In this document: positions 45,796 to 57,483 of the stretch, one piece after another
Position numbering within the stretch: position 1 is the stretch's first letter
Layout of the letters: each line of letters begins with the position of its first letter
Assembly: GCF_963678635.1 (NCBI RefSeq)
Contig: NC_087063.1
Span: forward strand, 58,908,759-58,972,758
Origin: Symsagittifera roscoffensis
Taxonomy: Eukaryota > Xenacoelomorpha > Acoela > Convolutidae
DNA: 64,000 bases
Direction: 5' to 3'
The notes under the pieces: generated by a model
The model's database searches: none
The model's input: only the letters and a program-made list of their open reading frames with translations
Told to the model about the DNA's origin: nothing
Translations under genes and position numbers: made by a program

Positions 45796-46650
45796 TCTGG
45801 AACTAACTCGCATAAACCGGTGTACACTAGATCTATTGAGATTAGGAGATATAAGAGTAAGATTAAGATTGGTACTAGACTAAGAAGTTGCACGAATCTA
45901 TCCGGCCGAAATTAGGATAGCGTGACGAGCAGACGATGTACCCTATCCGAAATTACTCTATGAGTTAACCACATCGGTTTTAACTCATCTGGTGCGACCA
46001 TAAGTCTCGAACAAAACCTTAACTAACTTAGATTAGAAACATTAACCAGCACATTAGATTAGAATTAGACAAATACAACATTTTAAAAATGTTGTATGAC
46101 GAAAAGTTTAGTAGAAATGTCTCTACGACTCAATAGATCAGAAACAATTTTCAGAACAATACGAGAATTACTCGGTGTTGGAAGAAGACCTCGGACAAGA
46201 GACGACGTACGACCAGGAAGAAACCTACCAATCGATTTCAAGATTGTACGACAAAAACCAGATCAAGCTTTTATATTAAGAACACTTGCAGCAGAAAATG
46301 TAAATTTTCATTTACTGACATTTACTAACATCTTCAATAACCTTTCATGTCGCTAAACCTAATAATTATTCAATTGCGACCAATAAAAACAACACTAGTC
46401 CTTCTCCTTGAAAAATCTGCAGTAATTTAAAAACAATTTTAAAACAATATTTATTGAATATAAAAGTACAAAAATTAGTAAGTATAAAGCATAAATTGTT
46501 AGTATATAAAAATCATTGCTTCAACCCAGCTTCATCACCTAAAACATAACAGCAAATCTCAGAAACTAATAAACATCAAAACTAAAAACTTAACAACTTT
46601 AACTTAACCTTTTATCGAATTACTATCAAGACTTATCCTTGTTTTCATTT
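45796..46650 (+). mobile_element. Fragment D of the long element (LTR end plus leader)
   Basis: LTR 3' end (45796-45987), putative primer-binding site starting TGGTGCGACCATAAG at 45990, leader ORF, and leader to 46650. It is cut there by the start of the copy C LTR. It begins at the same LTR position as 43801 in B. Confidence 0.85.
46096..46356 (+). CDS. Arginine-rich leader ORF (D), 86 codons
   Basis: MTKSLVEMSLRLNRSETIF, then GRRPRTRDDVRPGRN and FKIVRQKPDQAFILR. Same reading as A1/A2 with a slightly longer 3' end caused by local changes. It lies about 105 bases after the LTR end. Confidence 0.6.
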   Translation: MTKSLVEMSLRLNRSETIFRTIRELLGVGRRPRTRDDVRPGRNLPIDFKIVRQKPDQAFILRTLAAENVNFHLLTFTNIFNNLSCR

Positions 46651-46658
46651 AATTCTTT

Positions 46659-47982
46659 TGAAGACTACTTTTAAGTCTGGACACAAAAGAAAAAAACACC
46701 AAAAAGTTGACTGATCAACCCACAACAAACGAAATGATTTTTGAGAAAAAGACACAACCAAGCAAAAAAGGAAAAAACCAGTAATTAAAAAAGGAACAAA
46801 AGGTTGATCTCAAACGGAACCCTCCAAAAAAGAGAGCATGAAATTATACCATCACTCCTGGCCTAACCCACCAGAGAGGACGTCCTGAGCATGCTCTATA
46901 GCGGGCCTCACCCAACGTGCTACATCCACGCTTTGTGGACCAACAACTCTATTTTTGACGAGAGTTACTCAAATGTGAGTATCTCTTAAAAATAACCGAA
47001 GTAAACAATAACGCTTTCGCGATAAAAACTAATACAAGATCATAACTAAAAACAAAACTAACAAAGACTCGTATATGCAAATAATACATTGCAGTATATA
47101 GATAACATACAGCCCAAAGACGAGCAGCAAGAAACTTGACAAGCCAATCACACTCCAGCTACGGAATGGCAAAACACACCCGACATGCTGCCTACAGTCA
47201 CTACACTCAACGGATTTAAAGTACGACTTGGCATCGCAGCAAAGGACACCCATTGCAACTGAACATTGGCCATCTCGATGTTCAAGTATACGTACAGATC
47301 CAAGTCACCAGGCACTGCATCCAAAGTCAAACTACATGCCACTCCCGAACGTGATTGGACCATTGTTATTCTCTAAGATCAACCAGATCTACACTCACCA
47401 CAACCGATCAGAAATCATAAAACGATCTCTCGAAACAATCGTGATAACAACTCTTCTTCCAAACCAGAAAAAAGAATATGCTCGCAACTTCTAAAGGACA
47501 AACACCATCATCCAACCTGCACTACAATAGAACACTGAAAAATTAAAACTCTCTAAGCCCCGGATGGATGGAACCAGATCTAAACTAGAATTTATTATTG
47601 GTTATGATTCTGATATTTCATCTCTCTATAAAATATTGAATATTAACCAATCATGATCCATCTAACTAACAACCCACTTATTTGTAAGTGCTGAAATTAC
47701 TTGTAATTTCAGCACCAGAGAAATTTGAATTTAACTTAGAAATTAGTTGTCTCTCCAAGAGAACTTCAGCAGCCGCAACAAACCAGTATACCCTAGATCT
47801 ATTGAGCCTAGCAGAGACTAGTTAAACACCCTGAGACTAGAAAGTATAAGAGTAAGATTTGGATCGGTATTAGACTAAGAAGTTGCACGAATCTATCCGG
47901 CCGAAAATAAGATATCGTGACGAGCAGACGGTGTACCCTATCCGAAATTACTCTATGAGTTAACCACATCGGTTTTAACTCA
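46659..47982 (+). repeat. 5' LTR of copy C (left end possibly truncated)
   Basis: Aligned end to end with 42703-43992. It ends TAACTCA two bases before TGGTGCGAC. The left limit abuts fragment D, and similarity to B starts at ATTCTTTTGAAG, so a few bases or several hundred may be missing. Confidence 0.75.
47688..47715. repeat. 28-nt LTR hairpin (C)
   Basis: Arms GTGCTGAAATTAC and GTAATTTCAGCAC pair over 13 positions. Relative to A and B, a C-G pair at position 10 is replaced by T-A. Confidence 0.85.
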
Positions 47983-47984
47983 TC

Positions 47985-48002
47985 TGGTGCGACTATACGT
48001 CT
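47985..48002 (+). promoter_or_regulatory. Putative primer-binding site (C)
   Basis: TGGTGCGACTATACGTCT two bases after the LTR end, beginning with the obligatory TGG. Fragment D has TGGTGCGACCATAAGTCT at the equivalent place. The tRNA is not identified. Confidence 0.5.
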
Positions 48003-48068
48003 CGAATAAGACCTTAATAGCTTAGAACTAACCAAAAACAGATTTGAATTTAGACAAACATTTTCAAA

Positions 48069-48296
48069 ATGTTATACGATAATAATTTAATCGAAATGTC
48101 TCTACGACTCAATAGATCAGAGCCGATATTCCGAACAATAATAGAACTACCCGGAATTGGAAGAAGACTTCGAACAAGAGACGACATACGACAAAGTAGA
48201 AACTTAACAAATAGTTTTATGATTGTACGGCAAAAGCCAACACAAACTTTTATATTTAGAATCTGCAAACAAAAAATTTTGAAGTCAACTCCATGA
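48069..48296 (+). CDS. Arginine-rich leader ORF (C), 75 codons
   Basis: MLYDNNLIEMSLRLNRSEP, then GRRLRTRDDIRQSRN and FMIVRQKPTQTFIFR. It is the first ORF after the primer-binding site (84 bases on). Compared with D, one base fewer near the start allows initiation at the upstream ATG, which is out of frame in the other copies. The conserved parts are RLNRSE, GRR.RTR and IVRQKP.QTFI.R. Confidence 0.6.
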   Translation: MLYDNNLIEMSLRLNRSEPIFRTIIELPGIGRRLRTRDDIRQSRNLTNSFMIVRQKPTQTFIFRICKQKILKSTP

Positions 48297-49198
48297 TCAT
48301 TTCAGGCGCTAAAAAAAATTATTAATGTACAATAACGATTGATAAAAAGATCTCAGATCGTTTTCTTAATTTCTGCAGTCTTATATAAAATATATTTGAA
48401 AAATATTTATTGAAAATGAAAATAAAAATTAGTAGCATGACAATAAATTGTTAGTAATCATAAATCATCTGTTGTCCCAGCTTCATCACCTAAACATAAC
48501 AGCAATCATAAGCTCTCTAATATCATTTAAATACAAAATCTTTTTCTTAAATAAATTTAAAACATTTTAAACTTAAATTCACTTAATTTTAAAATCGGAT
48601 CATCAAGGCTTATCCTTGGATCTTTATTAATTTTCTATTTCACTAAATTTAAAACCTGATCACCAAGGCCTATCCTTGGATCAAAAAGAACAATTTTGTT
48701 CTCCCCCACCCACTTAGCAAGTGTCTAACTACCTCAAACGTCGATTCACTATCCAACCCTTCCAAAAGACCCAAGATTAATAGAAATTTTTAAATAAAAC
48801 TAACCATTCAAACTAAGATAAACAGTGAAGAACTCCGGTTATTCATCCTTCACTTGAACCCTCCTCTTACCAGACCCAGGATAGATCTTAGACTTAGTAA
48901 GTTTAAAATAGCATCTAACGAACTACTTGCATTCTAATTATACCTGAACCTTGTGGATCGATTTACTATTCTCCAACCCTTGAACACAATCACTACCCCT
49001 TAGTAAGATTAAGTAAGTTAACACCTTAGCTTAGACTAGCCACGAGAAAGTAAAAAATCATTCTTTGGAATCGATATACTTTTCTCTCCAACCCTAAATA
49101 AAAAGACCCAGGTTAAGCTAACCAAAAAATCGTAAGGACTAACAGTCTAAGAAAATAAAAATACCTAACAACTTTTTGCATCCCTCATCCTAAACCTT
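48297..49198 (+). other. Leader of copy C with paired stem-loops
   Basis: Stem-loops GATCATCAAGG..CCTTGGATC at 48598-48622 and GATCACCAAGG..CCTTGGATC at 48658-48682, then an AGAACAA/TTGTTCT hairpin at about 48687. Equivalents exist in A1, A2 and B. No gene. This is the position of packaging or dimerisation signals in retroelements. Confidence 0.6.
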
Positions 49199-49660
49199 AT
49201 GTCATTCAAATATCTAGGAAAGAAGCAAACAATCGTTTTACACAACTGTGAGATAGAAAACAATAAATACGATCTTGTAATCACACCTCATACACAAACA
49301 GTTGGATACATTAGAACAAAACGACAAACAATAACAAGAAAAATTATAAACAAACAAAGACAAATCACACGAAAAAGATTTTCAAAAAATAGAAACGCAT
49401 TTTCCGAATCAAAAACCAGCAGTTTAGATGAAATTTACAAATTAAAAGAATCAATTGATAAAAATTGTCCCATTCACGATCAATTATATTTTTCCGATTC
49501 AGAAACAACTTCAAATTCATCAAAAAAAGGAAAAATAAGAATAAAAAAGCAATACAAACACAAACCAGTACACCTGTATAACTGGAATCAACCAATTAGA
49601 CACATTGATAGCTATATATTAACAGTCATCAAACGAAAAAATGAGCCACACTCAAAGTGA
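49199..49660 (+). CDS. ORF1 (C), 153 codons, intact
   Basis: A lysine/arginine-rich protein with start MSFKYLGKKQTIVLHNCE. It shares KYDLVITPH, VGYIRTKRQT, RKRFSKNRNAFSES, YFSDSETTS and LYNWNQPIRHID with the B copy. No transmembrane segment or known domain. The likely gag start ATG (49641) lies inside its 3' end, a 20-base overlap. It is kept open in both B and C while neighbouring genes are broken. Possible roles are an RNA-binding accessory or a gag leader; neither is shown. Confidence 0.68.
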   Translation: MSFKYLGKKQTIVLHNCEIENNKYDLVITPHTQTVGYIRTKRQTITRKIINKQRQITRKRFSKNRNAFSESKTSSLDEIYKLKESIDKNCPIHDQLYFSDSETTSNSSKKGKIRIKKQYKHKPVHLYNWNQPIRHIDSYILTVIKRKNEPHSK

Positions 49661-52362
49661 CGATAGTCCAGAAGACGAAGAGGTTTACCCCTTCCTCATA
49701 GATGCACCCGATAATAGAGGGCAGCTTGATTTTTGACGAAGACGAAGAGGTTTACCCCTTCCTCATAGATGCACCCGATAATAGAGGGCAGCTTGATTTT
49801 TGCAAGAATTTACTCGTAAATTTGTTTGAACCCGGAATCAGTCCATGCAAAGCAGAATTCCCAGATATAAAAATCAAAAGACAAATTATTGAACATTATT
49901 TAAAAGACATATGTAACTTAACACAACAAAATGGAATCTACACCATAGAATTCAGCACACCAAATACGAATCATCGTAAATATGTAATTCAAACAGACGA
50001 TCTTGAATTAGAATTTTCAAAAGTATTCCTAGAATATATCAAAAGCATACAATATTACAATTCACAAAGAGCAAACTCTATAATCACTAATGATGTTTTT
50101 GCAATAATATATACCTATATCTCTATATTAGAAAAAACAGAATTTCAAAGTATCTCACCAACTGAAACATCCAAACATACAAAAGTACGAAATGAAATTG
50201 CATTATTTTAAACTTTTCTACATATAATCCAACAAAACTTCACTAAAGATGATGTTTCACAACACACTAAACATGACTTACAAAAAATTTTGGCATGTTT
50301 TATAATAAATTATTTCACACATAATTTAGACTTAATTTCACAAGCAAGAAAAAATTTCAGACCTCAAAATTCAAATGATGACACTGCCATTACAGAACAA
50401 TTAGACTACGTTTGGGACCCTGAATGGTCTCATCCTACATTTATAAATATCCCACGATCTATCTCAAGTCAAGCAATAAGTACAATATCTTATCACAGAG
50501 ATTATCTAAAAGTAATACCACTAACCATTAATGCAACACCATTAAACTACAATACATTTTTACCTGATACACGAAATAACAGTTTAAATTCGACCTTCAT
50601 ACACAATGAAAACCTTAATCGAACTAGAAATCTTACACAACAAGATATTCAAACACCATCACACTTCGTAAATGAAGAAATTGTCCAAACAACAACAACT
50701 ACACAACAAAGTATTTCACCAATACACCCAAATTTAACAACACCAAGAAATACCAATACTTCACTGGCACAATTAACCTTACAATCAACCTTTAAACCTT
50801 CGGTTGCTCCAAAATATTCACATATGGATTATCAAACATATAGACCAATGACAGTACCGTCAAAAACACGAAAATCATTCACAGGAAACACCTTTGCAGA
50901 ACATAATTATAATTATGCTCACAAACAAAGAACAAATCAACCTCCCCAAAAAATACAAAAAATATAAATCACGTAAGTTCTCATTATTGGAATCTCCGGA
51001 AAACATCGACGAATTCAGTAAATGTTCCAGATAATCCACGACCTACACAGGATTATACTGAAAATTGCCCATTCTTCCAACAAAATAAAAAAATAACCAT
51101 TATACACCATTTAATACAAACTATTTATCATCCGATGAAGATGATTATCACCAACCAGATATTTTTGCACCATATACTAAAGAATATCGCACACAAAGAC
51201 CACGACAACCTCAACCATCTCGAAATATGAAAATTTACCCACAAAACCCAACAGATGTACAACATCCACAACAAATGCATATACAAAACCCATTTAACAC
51301 ACAATCTTTTCAACCAATACAACCACAAAATCCAATGTCAATGCATTCTTATCAACCAACTCAAATGCAAAATGAAAAACCGCTTCCATATTACCTTCAG
51401 CAACACGAAATAACAAAAAATCAACTTTCAAATTTCTCGCAAATGCCAAAAGCCGCAGAATCACTACAGATGACAATGAATCCATACCTCATGGGTGGAT
51501 CATCAATAACGTCCAATAAACCACTGATGGTATTTACAGGAACAGATCCTGAATATTCTGTAGAAGATTATTTAAATGCAGTAACAGCAAATTTAATTTT
51601 AAATATGGGACCTGAACCAATTAATACGCCACTACATCAAAATTGGATACATAGACGCACAGCATTGATACAAACAACCTTAGATGGCGCAGCTCAAAAA
51701 TGGTTTTCAGTATTACCTATAGAAATAAAATCAGACTGGAAAAGATTTACACAAGAATTTTCAAAGATGTTTGACTCCGAAAGAAATAAACAACACCAAA
51801 GAGTTTTATGTAATGAAATTCGCAGATTACCAAATGAAACCATCGAACAATTAGCAGTACGCATCGAAACACTAGTTCGAAAAGCATATTCACTTAATAC
51901 ACATGACTATAAAGCTCAAAAATGACAGAAATTTTAATGATGACCTTAACACCTCAATTAAGGAAAATAGCAATAAAAAAGAGAGCATCTCATCCTTCCT
52001 CAATTCAAGAGCCAGATTTAGATTTTCGAAAACTAGTAGATAAACTAGAGCAAGCGGAAATCGCAATGAAACTTGAAGAAACAGAAAATCTAAAACTACA
52101 GTATGTTAATCGAATTGAAACAAACACCACACAAATAAATAACATACAGGAATGAGATACAGACCTAATTGAAAAAATCACTGAAATACTAAATATCTAT
52201 GAAAAACTTCCAAATTTTAAAGGCAAACTATCCTTCAAAAAATGGTGTAATTATTGCCGACGTACGGACACAGTATTTCCGAATGTAGACAAAAACAACA
52301 ATTTAATCAGAATAAACCTCAAAAGCATAAAGAATCAAATAAATCGTTCTATCAATATATGA
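49641..52362 (+). pseudogene. gag (C): matrix-like, capsid and zinc knuckle, broken
   Basis: Starts MSHTQSDDSPEDEEVYPF; a 67-bp tandem duplication (49674-49740 repeated at 49741-49802) breaks the frame. The next part (49800-50967, one stop at 50209) has KYVIQTDDLELEFSKVF and YVWDPEWSHPTFIN. After a frameshift near 50960, the capsid part (51115-51925) has MNPYLMGGSSITSN, then RRTALIQTTLDGAAQKWFS and LPNETIEQLAVRIETLVRK, as in Ty3-type Retrotrans_gag proteins. A further part (51922-52155) follows. The CCHC knuckle C-x2-C-x4-H-x4-C lies at 52246-52286 with a one-base frame break inside. Confidence 0.88.
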
Positions 52363-53613
52363 AAAAAAGATCAAAATCTACCAAACAAAAATATATATAG
52401 TAATAACAGTTCAGGAAAACCACTTCCCAACAACACCAATTACACAAGGAATCAATCACCATATAACTCAAGTTATAGAGGAAGATCACCAGAACGAAGA
52501 AACACGTATAATTCATCACAAAATCACTACAATAGACCAAATAGTCGAAATAACTACTCCAGATCAAATTCAAATACACAACGATTTGTTTCTAGATCTA
52601 ATTCCCAATCAAGAAATAACTACTATCCAAACAACCAATCACGAAATTCATCATACAATAGGAATAGAAACTACTCCTATAATCGAAATAGAAGTTATTC
52701 AAACAACCGAAACCAGAATTACCCGAACAATCGATCAAGGAATAACTCATATAATAGATCAAACTATCACAGATCAAATGACAATTATCAAAACAGATCA
52801 CGGAACAATTCACAAAATCGAAATTCAAGTTATAAAAAACAATATAGAAATTATTCCCAGTCACCACATAGGAATAATAACCATTATAATAATTCTAAAC
52901 ATCGATACAGAAGTAGTAAACCAAAACATCAAAGACATATTAATCAAGTACAGTCAAATGAAGAAACAACATCAGACCCCCCAGGTATTGATGACACAGG
53001 AAGTAACGAACTAAAACTAAATCAAATAAACTGTGGATCATCAGATACAGAAAGTGATACAGAAAATACTATCTCCATAAATATGATAACAATCGAAAAC
53101 GACTATGAAGCTATCATGTATGAACAACCTTTTACATCACATATATATGAAAATCATTTGGAACTCCTTCACAATTATTATCTTGAACCCATCGATACTA
53201 CACAAACTACACAAGAAGTAAACGAAATTAACACGGTAATTAAACCCAATGAAAAAGACAAAACTAAATGTTCAAACACAAATCATATTTATCAAAATAT
53301 ACAAGAAGAACAACCCAGAGAAAAAATTTGGACAATACCATTTCTCTTAGAAAGTCCAAGAAACAAAGAATTTCAACCACCAGACCTTGAAATTGATTTT
53401 TTAATTGATTCAGGAGCAGAATCAAACATAATTATTATTCTCACATGGAATGAAATCAAAACATTAGATCCAAAATTAACGCCTCTTGCAACCTCTAGTA
53501 AACTAGCAACAGCACAAGGATCAACATTAGTAAATTACGGAAAAATCCAATTATTCCTTCTCTCCACAAGAACAATGGAGCAAAATAAAATTCTAAACAA
53601 ACCATTTAAATAA
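52363..53613 (+). pseudogene. Arg/Ser/Asn-rich nucleocapsid tail plus aspartic protease (C), 417 open codons
   Basis: Residues about 15-190 are a low-complexity tract of R, S, N, Y and Q (for example RGRSPERRNTYNSS, NNRSRNNSYNRS). An acidic segment DTESDTENT follows, then a retropepsin domain near 53340-53613 with WTIPFLLESP, the active-site LIDSGAESN and KLATAQGS. A TAA at 53611-53613 falls within the protease; FHITDIKHNIIGIPF continues in the same frame beyond it up to about 53888. It can be read as gag tail plus protease of one polyprotein. The overlapping frames in other registers are shadows. Confidence 0.82.
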
Positions 53614-54300
53614 ATATTTCATATTACTGATATTAAGCACAATATCATTGGCATACCATTTATATCAAAATATGTACCAACAATCAACATCTTAAATAGT
53701 AAAATACTAATCAAAGATAAATACACAAAAACAAAAAATACTGCTCTAACATTTTTTCAAAGGTTAAACAAACAACCACCATTCTTTTTAAAATTTTTTC
53801 CAATTTATAACCATCAACGGAAACACGTGAAACCATTATCAGGAAATATATATATATACCTTTTCAATAAAACAAGTTCACCAGTATGATAAAAGTCAAA
53901 ATAAACAACAACTTTTTATGTCAGACTTTGAATTTAAACCTATTCACAAGTTTTTCAAAATCACGATCTCATCTATAAAATATTCGAAAAACACGAATTC
54001 CGAGATCATTTCGTTACACGTGTATAACAATACACCGTACCAAGTAACATTATCCTTAGGACTTTTAGGATATTGCAAAACAAACGCCACAATCTCACCC
54101 ATATATGAAGTAGCCTACCGCGTAAATAATACACTCCAATTATTAGATATTTGCCAATCCACAATTCTTGACGAAGAATTATCCATAACAATATAATAAG
54201 CAATGAAAAGAGAAACACAGATTATTTCACAAAAACACCATATTTTAAACCAACGTTCAATATAACAAATTACACAAAAAAACAACAACAATTTTTATCG
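53614..54300 (+). pseudogene. Protease end and linker to RT (C), broken
   Basis: Contains the protease C terminus IIGIPFISKYVPT. A linker (53918-54196) with VYNNTPYQVTLSLGLLGYC and LLDICQSTILDEE follows, such as precedes RT in gypsy elements. Frameshifts lie at both ends. Confidence 0.65.
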
Positions 54301-55345
54301 ATGTTTAATTTTGAACACTCACAAAATACACAAATCGAATTTGACAAACTAGCAAAACAACTGTTAAAATATTCAAAAGTCTACGCAACATCAAAATTTG
54401 ACGTTGGGAAAATCAGTTCATCACTACATCTCCCGTTAAAACCTGACGCAGTTTTCGAAAAACAAAGAGCTAGTAAAGTACCAAATCATTTACACGACAA
54501 AGTAAATGGATTACTTGATATTTTAGAACAATACAAAATTATCTCACCAGTAAGTAAAGAAGAACAACCAAAAGGTAACACATTTATTAACCCTGTTATC
54601 ATTCTAGCAAAATGTGAATCATTAAAAAAAAAGTTTTAGACGCTAGATATCTCAATTCACTAATTGATGAATCAAAATGCAATTGGCCTATTGAACCAAT
54701 ACAAGTTATCTTAACAAAGATAAATGGAAAATACTAATACTCAAGAAAAACGCAATCACCTATTTGGATGATGTTTTTATGCAATCACAGACAAAAGAAG
54801 AAATGTTTACAGTTTTAGAGCACTATCGTAAAATACTTCAAAACGAAAATCTGAAGGCCGCCCCCGATAAATCACACTTCTTTTTAACACGAGTTAAATT
54901 TTTAGGACATAATATAGAAAAAAACTCAATCACTCCATTAAAATCACGTATTGATGCTATTCAAAAACTTCAACCACCAACAAACAAAAAGAAAATCCAA
55001 GAATTCCTTGGAATGTTAAATTTCTTAAGCAAGTACGTTTATAAAATGCAATTATATTTAAAACCGTTCTATAATATCCTAAGACAACAAAATAATTTTG
55101 AATGGACCACTGAACATCAAACACGATTTGAAGAAATTGAAAATCTTTTAACTGAACAAATTTCAAACACACTTCCAGATCCAAATCAACCATTCTATGC
55201 AAAGTGCGATGCTTCAAATTTTGGCATCGGCGCAGCATTACTACAATCACATAGTGGTATAAATAAAATGAACCTTATATCAGCAAATTCCCGATTATTC
55301 ACACAAGCAGAGCTACGACTCTCAACTCTAATGAAAGAATGAACA
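54301..55345 (+). pseudogene. Reverse transcriptase and start of RNase H (C), RT core missing
   Basis: 54301-54640 encodes the RT N terminus (HLPLKPDAVFEKQRA, TFINPVIILAKC), and LDARYLN follows after a frameshift. The segment with the first catalytic aspartate is absent near 54725, and the frame resumes at TYLDDVFMQS (YxDD, 54761-54772). The thumb reads FLGHNIEKNSITPLKS and EFLGMLNFLSKYV, and the RNase H start reads YAKCDASNFGIGAALLQ. A TGA at 55340-55342 interrupts, probably replacing a tryptophan codon. The missing core makes the RT inactive. Confidence 0.9.
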
Positions 55346-56389
55346 GCTATAATTTATACATTCACAGAATATGAATTTCTGATACTTGGATCAAAACATC
55401 CAACAATTCTATTCACAGATCATAAACCAATCATTTTTCTCTTTACACAAAAGTCAAATCCCAATCACCGAGTTTATAGATTTCAATTAATTCTAATGAA
55501 ATTTCCAAACTTACATATAGTTTGGACAGCAGGAAAGAATCTTGCATTACCAGATACATTAAGTCGAAATACACCACCTGAATTACTTACACGAAAAACT
55601 ACAGTTGAAATACCAAAAAATATAAAATTTTACCTTGCAAAAGACGAAACATCACCCCGAATAGAATGCAAATATGCAGTAAAAACTGACATTGACCAAT
55701 CACAAATAAATAACCTACAACATTTCCCACTTTACTTAGATTGCCAAAATAATCACTACGAAGTTGATCTACTAGGAACCTCAACTTTCAAATCAATTCC
55801 ATACTCACAATGGATAAAAAATAACATCCAACAAAAACGAATAAAACAACACTCGTATAAAAAAGATTTTTTTCCATTAATTGAAAAAGAAAATTTAACT
55901 GATAAAATAAATTTATCAGGACCACAAACAAATGATTCAAAATACACAATAAATCAAGTTTTTGACCTCCATGACCCACTTGACACAATTCCCCTATCAA
56001 AATTAGAAATTGGAAATAATTTTCTCCCTCCAACAGATAAAATTACACTTGAACTCTTGAAACAATATCAAGATCTTGACCCAGTAATTAGACAACTAAA
56101 ATCATGGCACAAATACAAAACTAAGCCCGTAAAAGCAGATACCACAATTTTAGGAAATAAAACACTCCTCCGATATTTCCGAAAATTTAATAATACAACA
56201 ATTAATGAAAACACAGACCTTCGAGAATATCAATTAAATGATTCTACAGTTCCCTGTCTCCCTTTAAGTATGATACTAATAGCTTTTAACATTTCACATA
56301 CACAAAATACTAAAGGACACTCTGGATCAGAGAAAGCGTATTCAAACTTTCACAAAATTTTTATTTCCCAAATGCACCAATTTGGATAA
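55346..56389 (+). pseudogene. RNase H end, connection and integrase zinc domain start (C)
   Basis: In frame with the RT after one stop: ILFTDHKPIIFLFTQKSN (RNase H acidic residue), FPNLHIVWTAGKNLALPDTLSRN (classic end of gypsy RNase H), a 200-residue connection, then NISHTQNTKGHSGSEKAY, the histidine pair of the HHCC zinc fold. A frameshift near 56375 follows, after which CNDCIVCQL supplies the cysteines. Confidence 0.88.
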
Positions 56390-57476
56390 AAATATTATGC
56401 AATGATTGTATAGTATGTCAGCTAAATATACCTTATCCAAATCAAAAATAAATAGCACAAAAACAAGATTTTAAAGGACAAAGTTGATATTTTAACACTC
56501 GTATTTCATTCGATACAAAAGGACCAATTTCACCATCCTATGAAGGAAACTCCTACATTATGGTAATTGTTGATGCATTTACACATTATGTAGCACTCAA
56601 CCCAGTACCACATTGTAATGCTTATTATGCTTACACAACACTTTATGAACACTGGATAGCTAAATTCGGATTACCCGAAACCTTAGTTACAGATAACGGT
56701 ACAGAATTCATAATTAATGAAATTATCACCCTCTGTCACTTATATAACATAAAACATAAACCACGTACATCTCATGCACCTTGGACAAACGGTTTAGTCG
56801 AAGGTATGAACCGTTCACTACAAGAATATCTTAGATGTATCATAAATGGAAATGATACAAGATACACAGAATGGTCAGCAGATGTAAAATTATTTCCCTT
56901 AGCATATAATTCACAAGTTACGACAACCTTAGGAATGTCACCATACGAAATGGTTCTTAATAAGAAGCCACGTAAGCCAATTATGTTTACAGCAAACTCT
57001 CATAAAAATGCACAAGGTTATTGCCAACCAAATAAAGACTCAGTTTGTTATAACCTACCTTTACACACGCATAATGAAGATCATTTTCATCACCCACAAA
57101 TCCTTAAATTAGCCTCCGGCACACACACCGAATGGATTTTAAATAGAGATAATAACACAATGAAATTTACCAAAGAGTAACAAAAAAATTGTTACAAAGG
57201 CAAAACATTAACGAACAAATTAATTCACGCTTTACACCAGCCTCAGATTTAAAAGTTGGAACATTTGTCTTATTACCTAATTTTAATACACAAAAAGGAA
57301 TTTTAAAAGGAATTCAGCTCAAAGTTTCAGGTTTGAGAGGGTACGTCTCAAAAAAAGATACAGTTTCAGACTTTTGGAGGTTGTTTTTCAGAGTATAAAA
57401 AGAGTCCAAAAACATAAGTCAATTAGTAAAGACTGGGGCAAAAAGTAAACAGACTATCCTGCCCCTCCTCAATTCG
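56390..57476 (+). pseudogene. Integrase catalytic core (C), with insertion
   Basis: All three catalytic acids are visible: D in SFDTKGPIS, D in LVTDNGTEFI and E in TNGLVEGMNRS. A long open stretch runs 56560-57180, then 57189-57300 with SDLKVGTFVLLPNFNTQKG. An insertion at 57300-57483 disrupts the C-terminal domain. No chromodomain is seen. Confidence 0.9.
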
Positions 57477-57483
57477 AAAAGGA
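57300..57483. mobile_element. 184-bp insertion flanked by a 7-bp direct repeat (AAAAGGA)
   Basis: AAAAGGA occurs at 57293-57299 and 57477-57483. Removing one repeat and the intervening bases joins NTQK to GPYQIIAKP in the correct frame. No terminal inverted repeats or coding potential are seen; identity unknown. Confidence 0.6.

Noticed and set aside
52586-53014. 142-codon plus frame rich in isoleucine and threonine, and opposite frame 52598-52867
   Set aside because: Shadow of the Arg/Ser/Asn-rich nucleocapsid frame, which is collinear with protease and with copy B.
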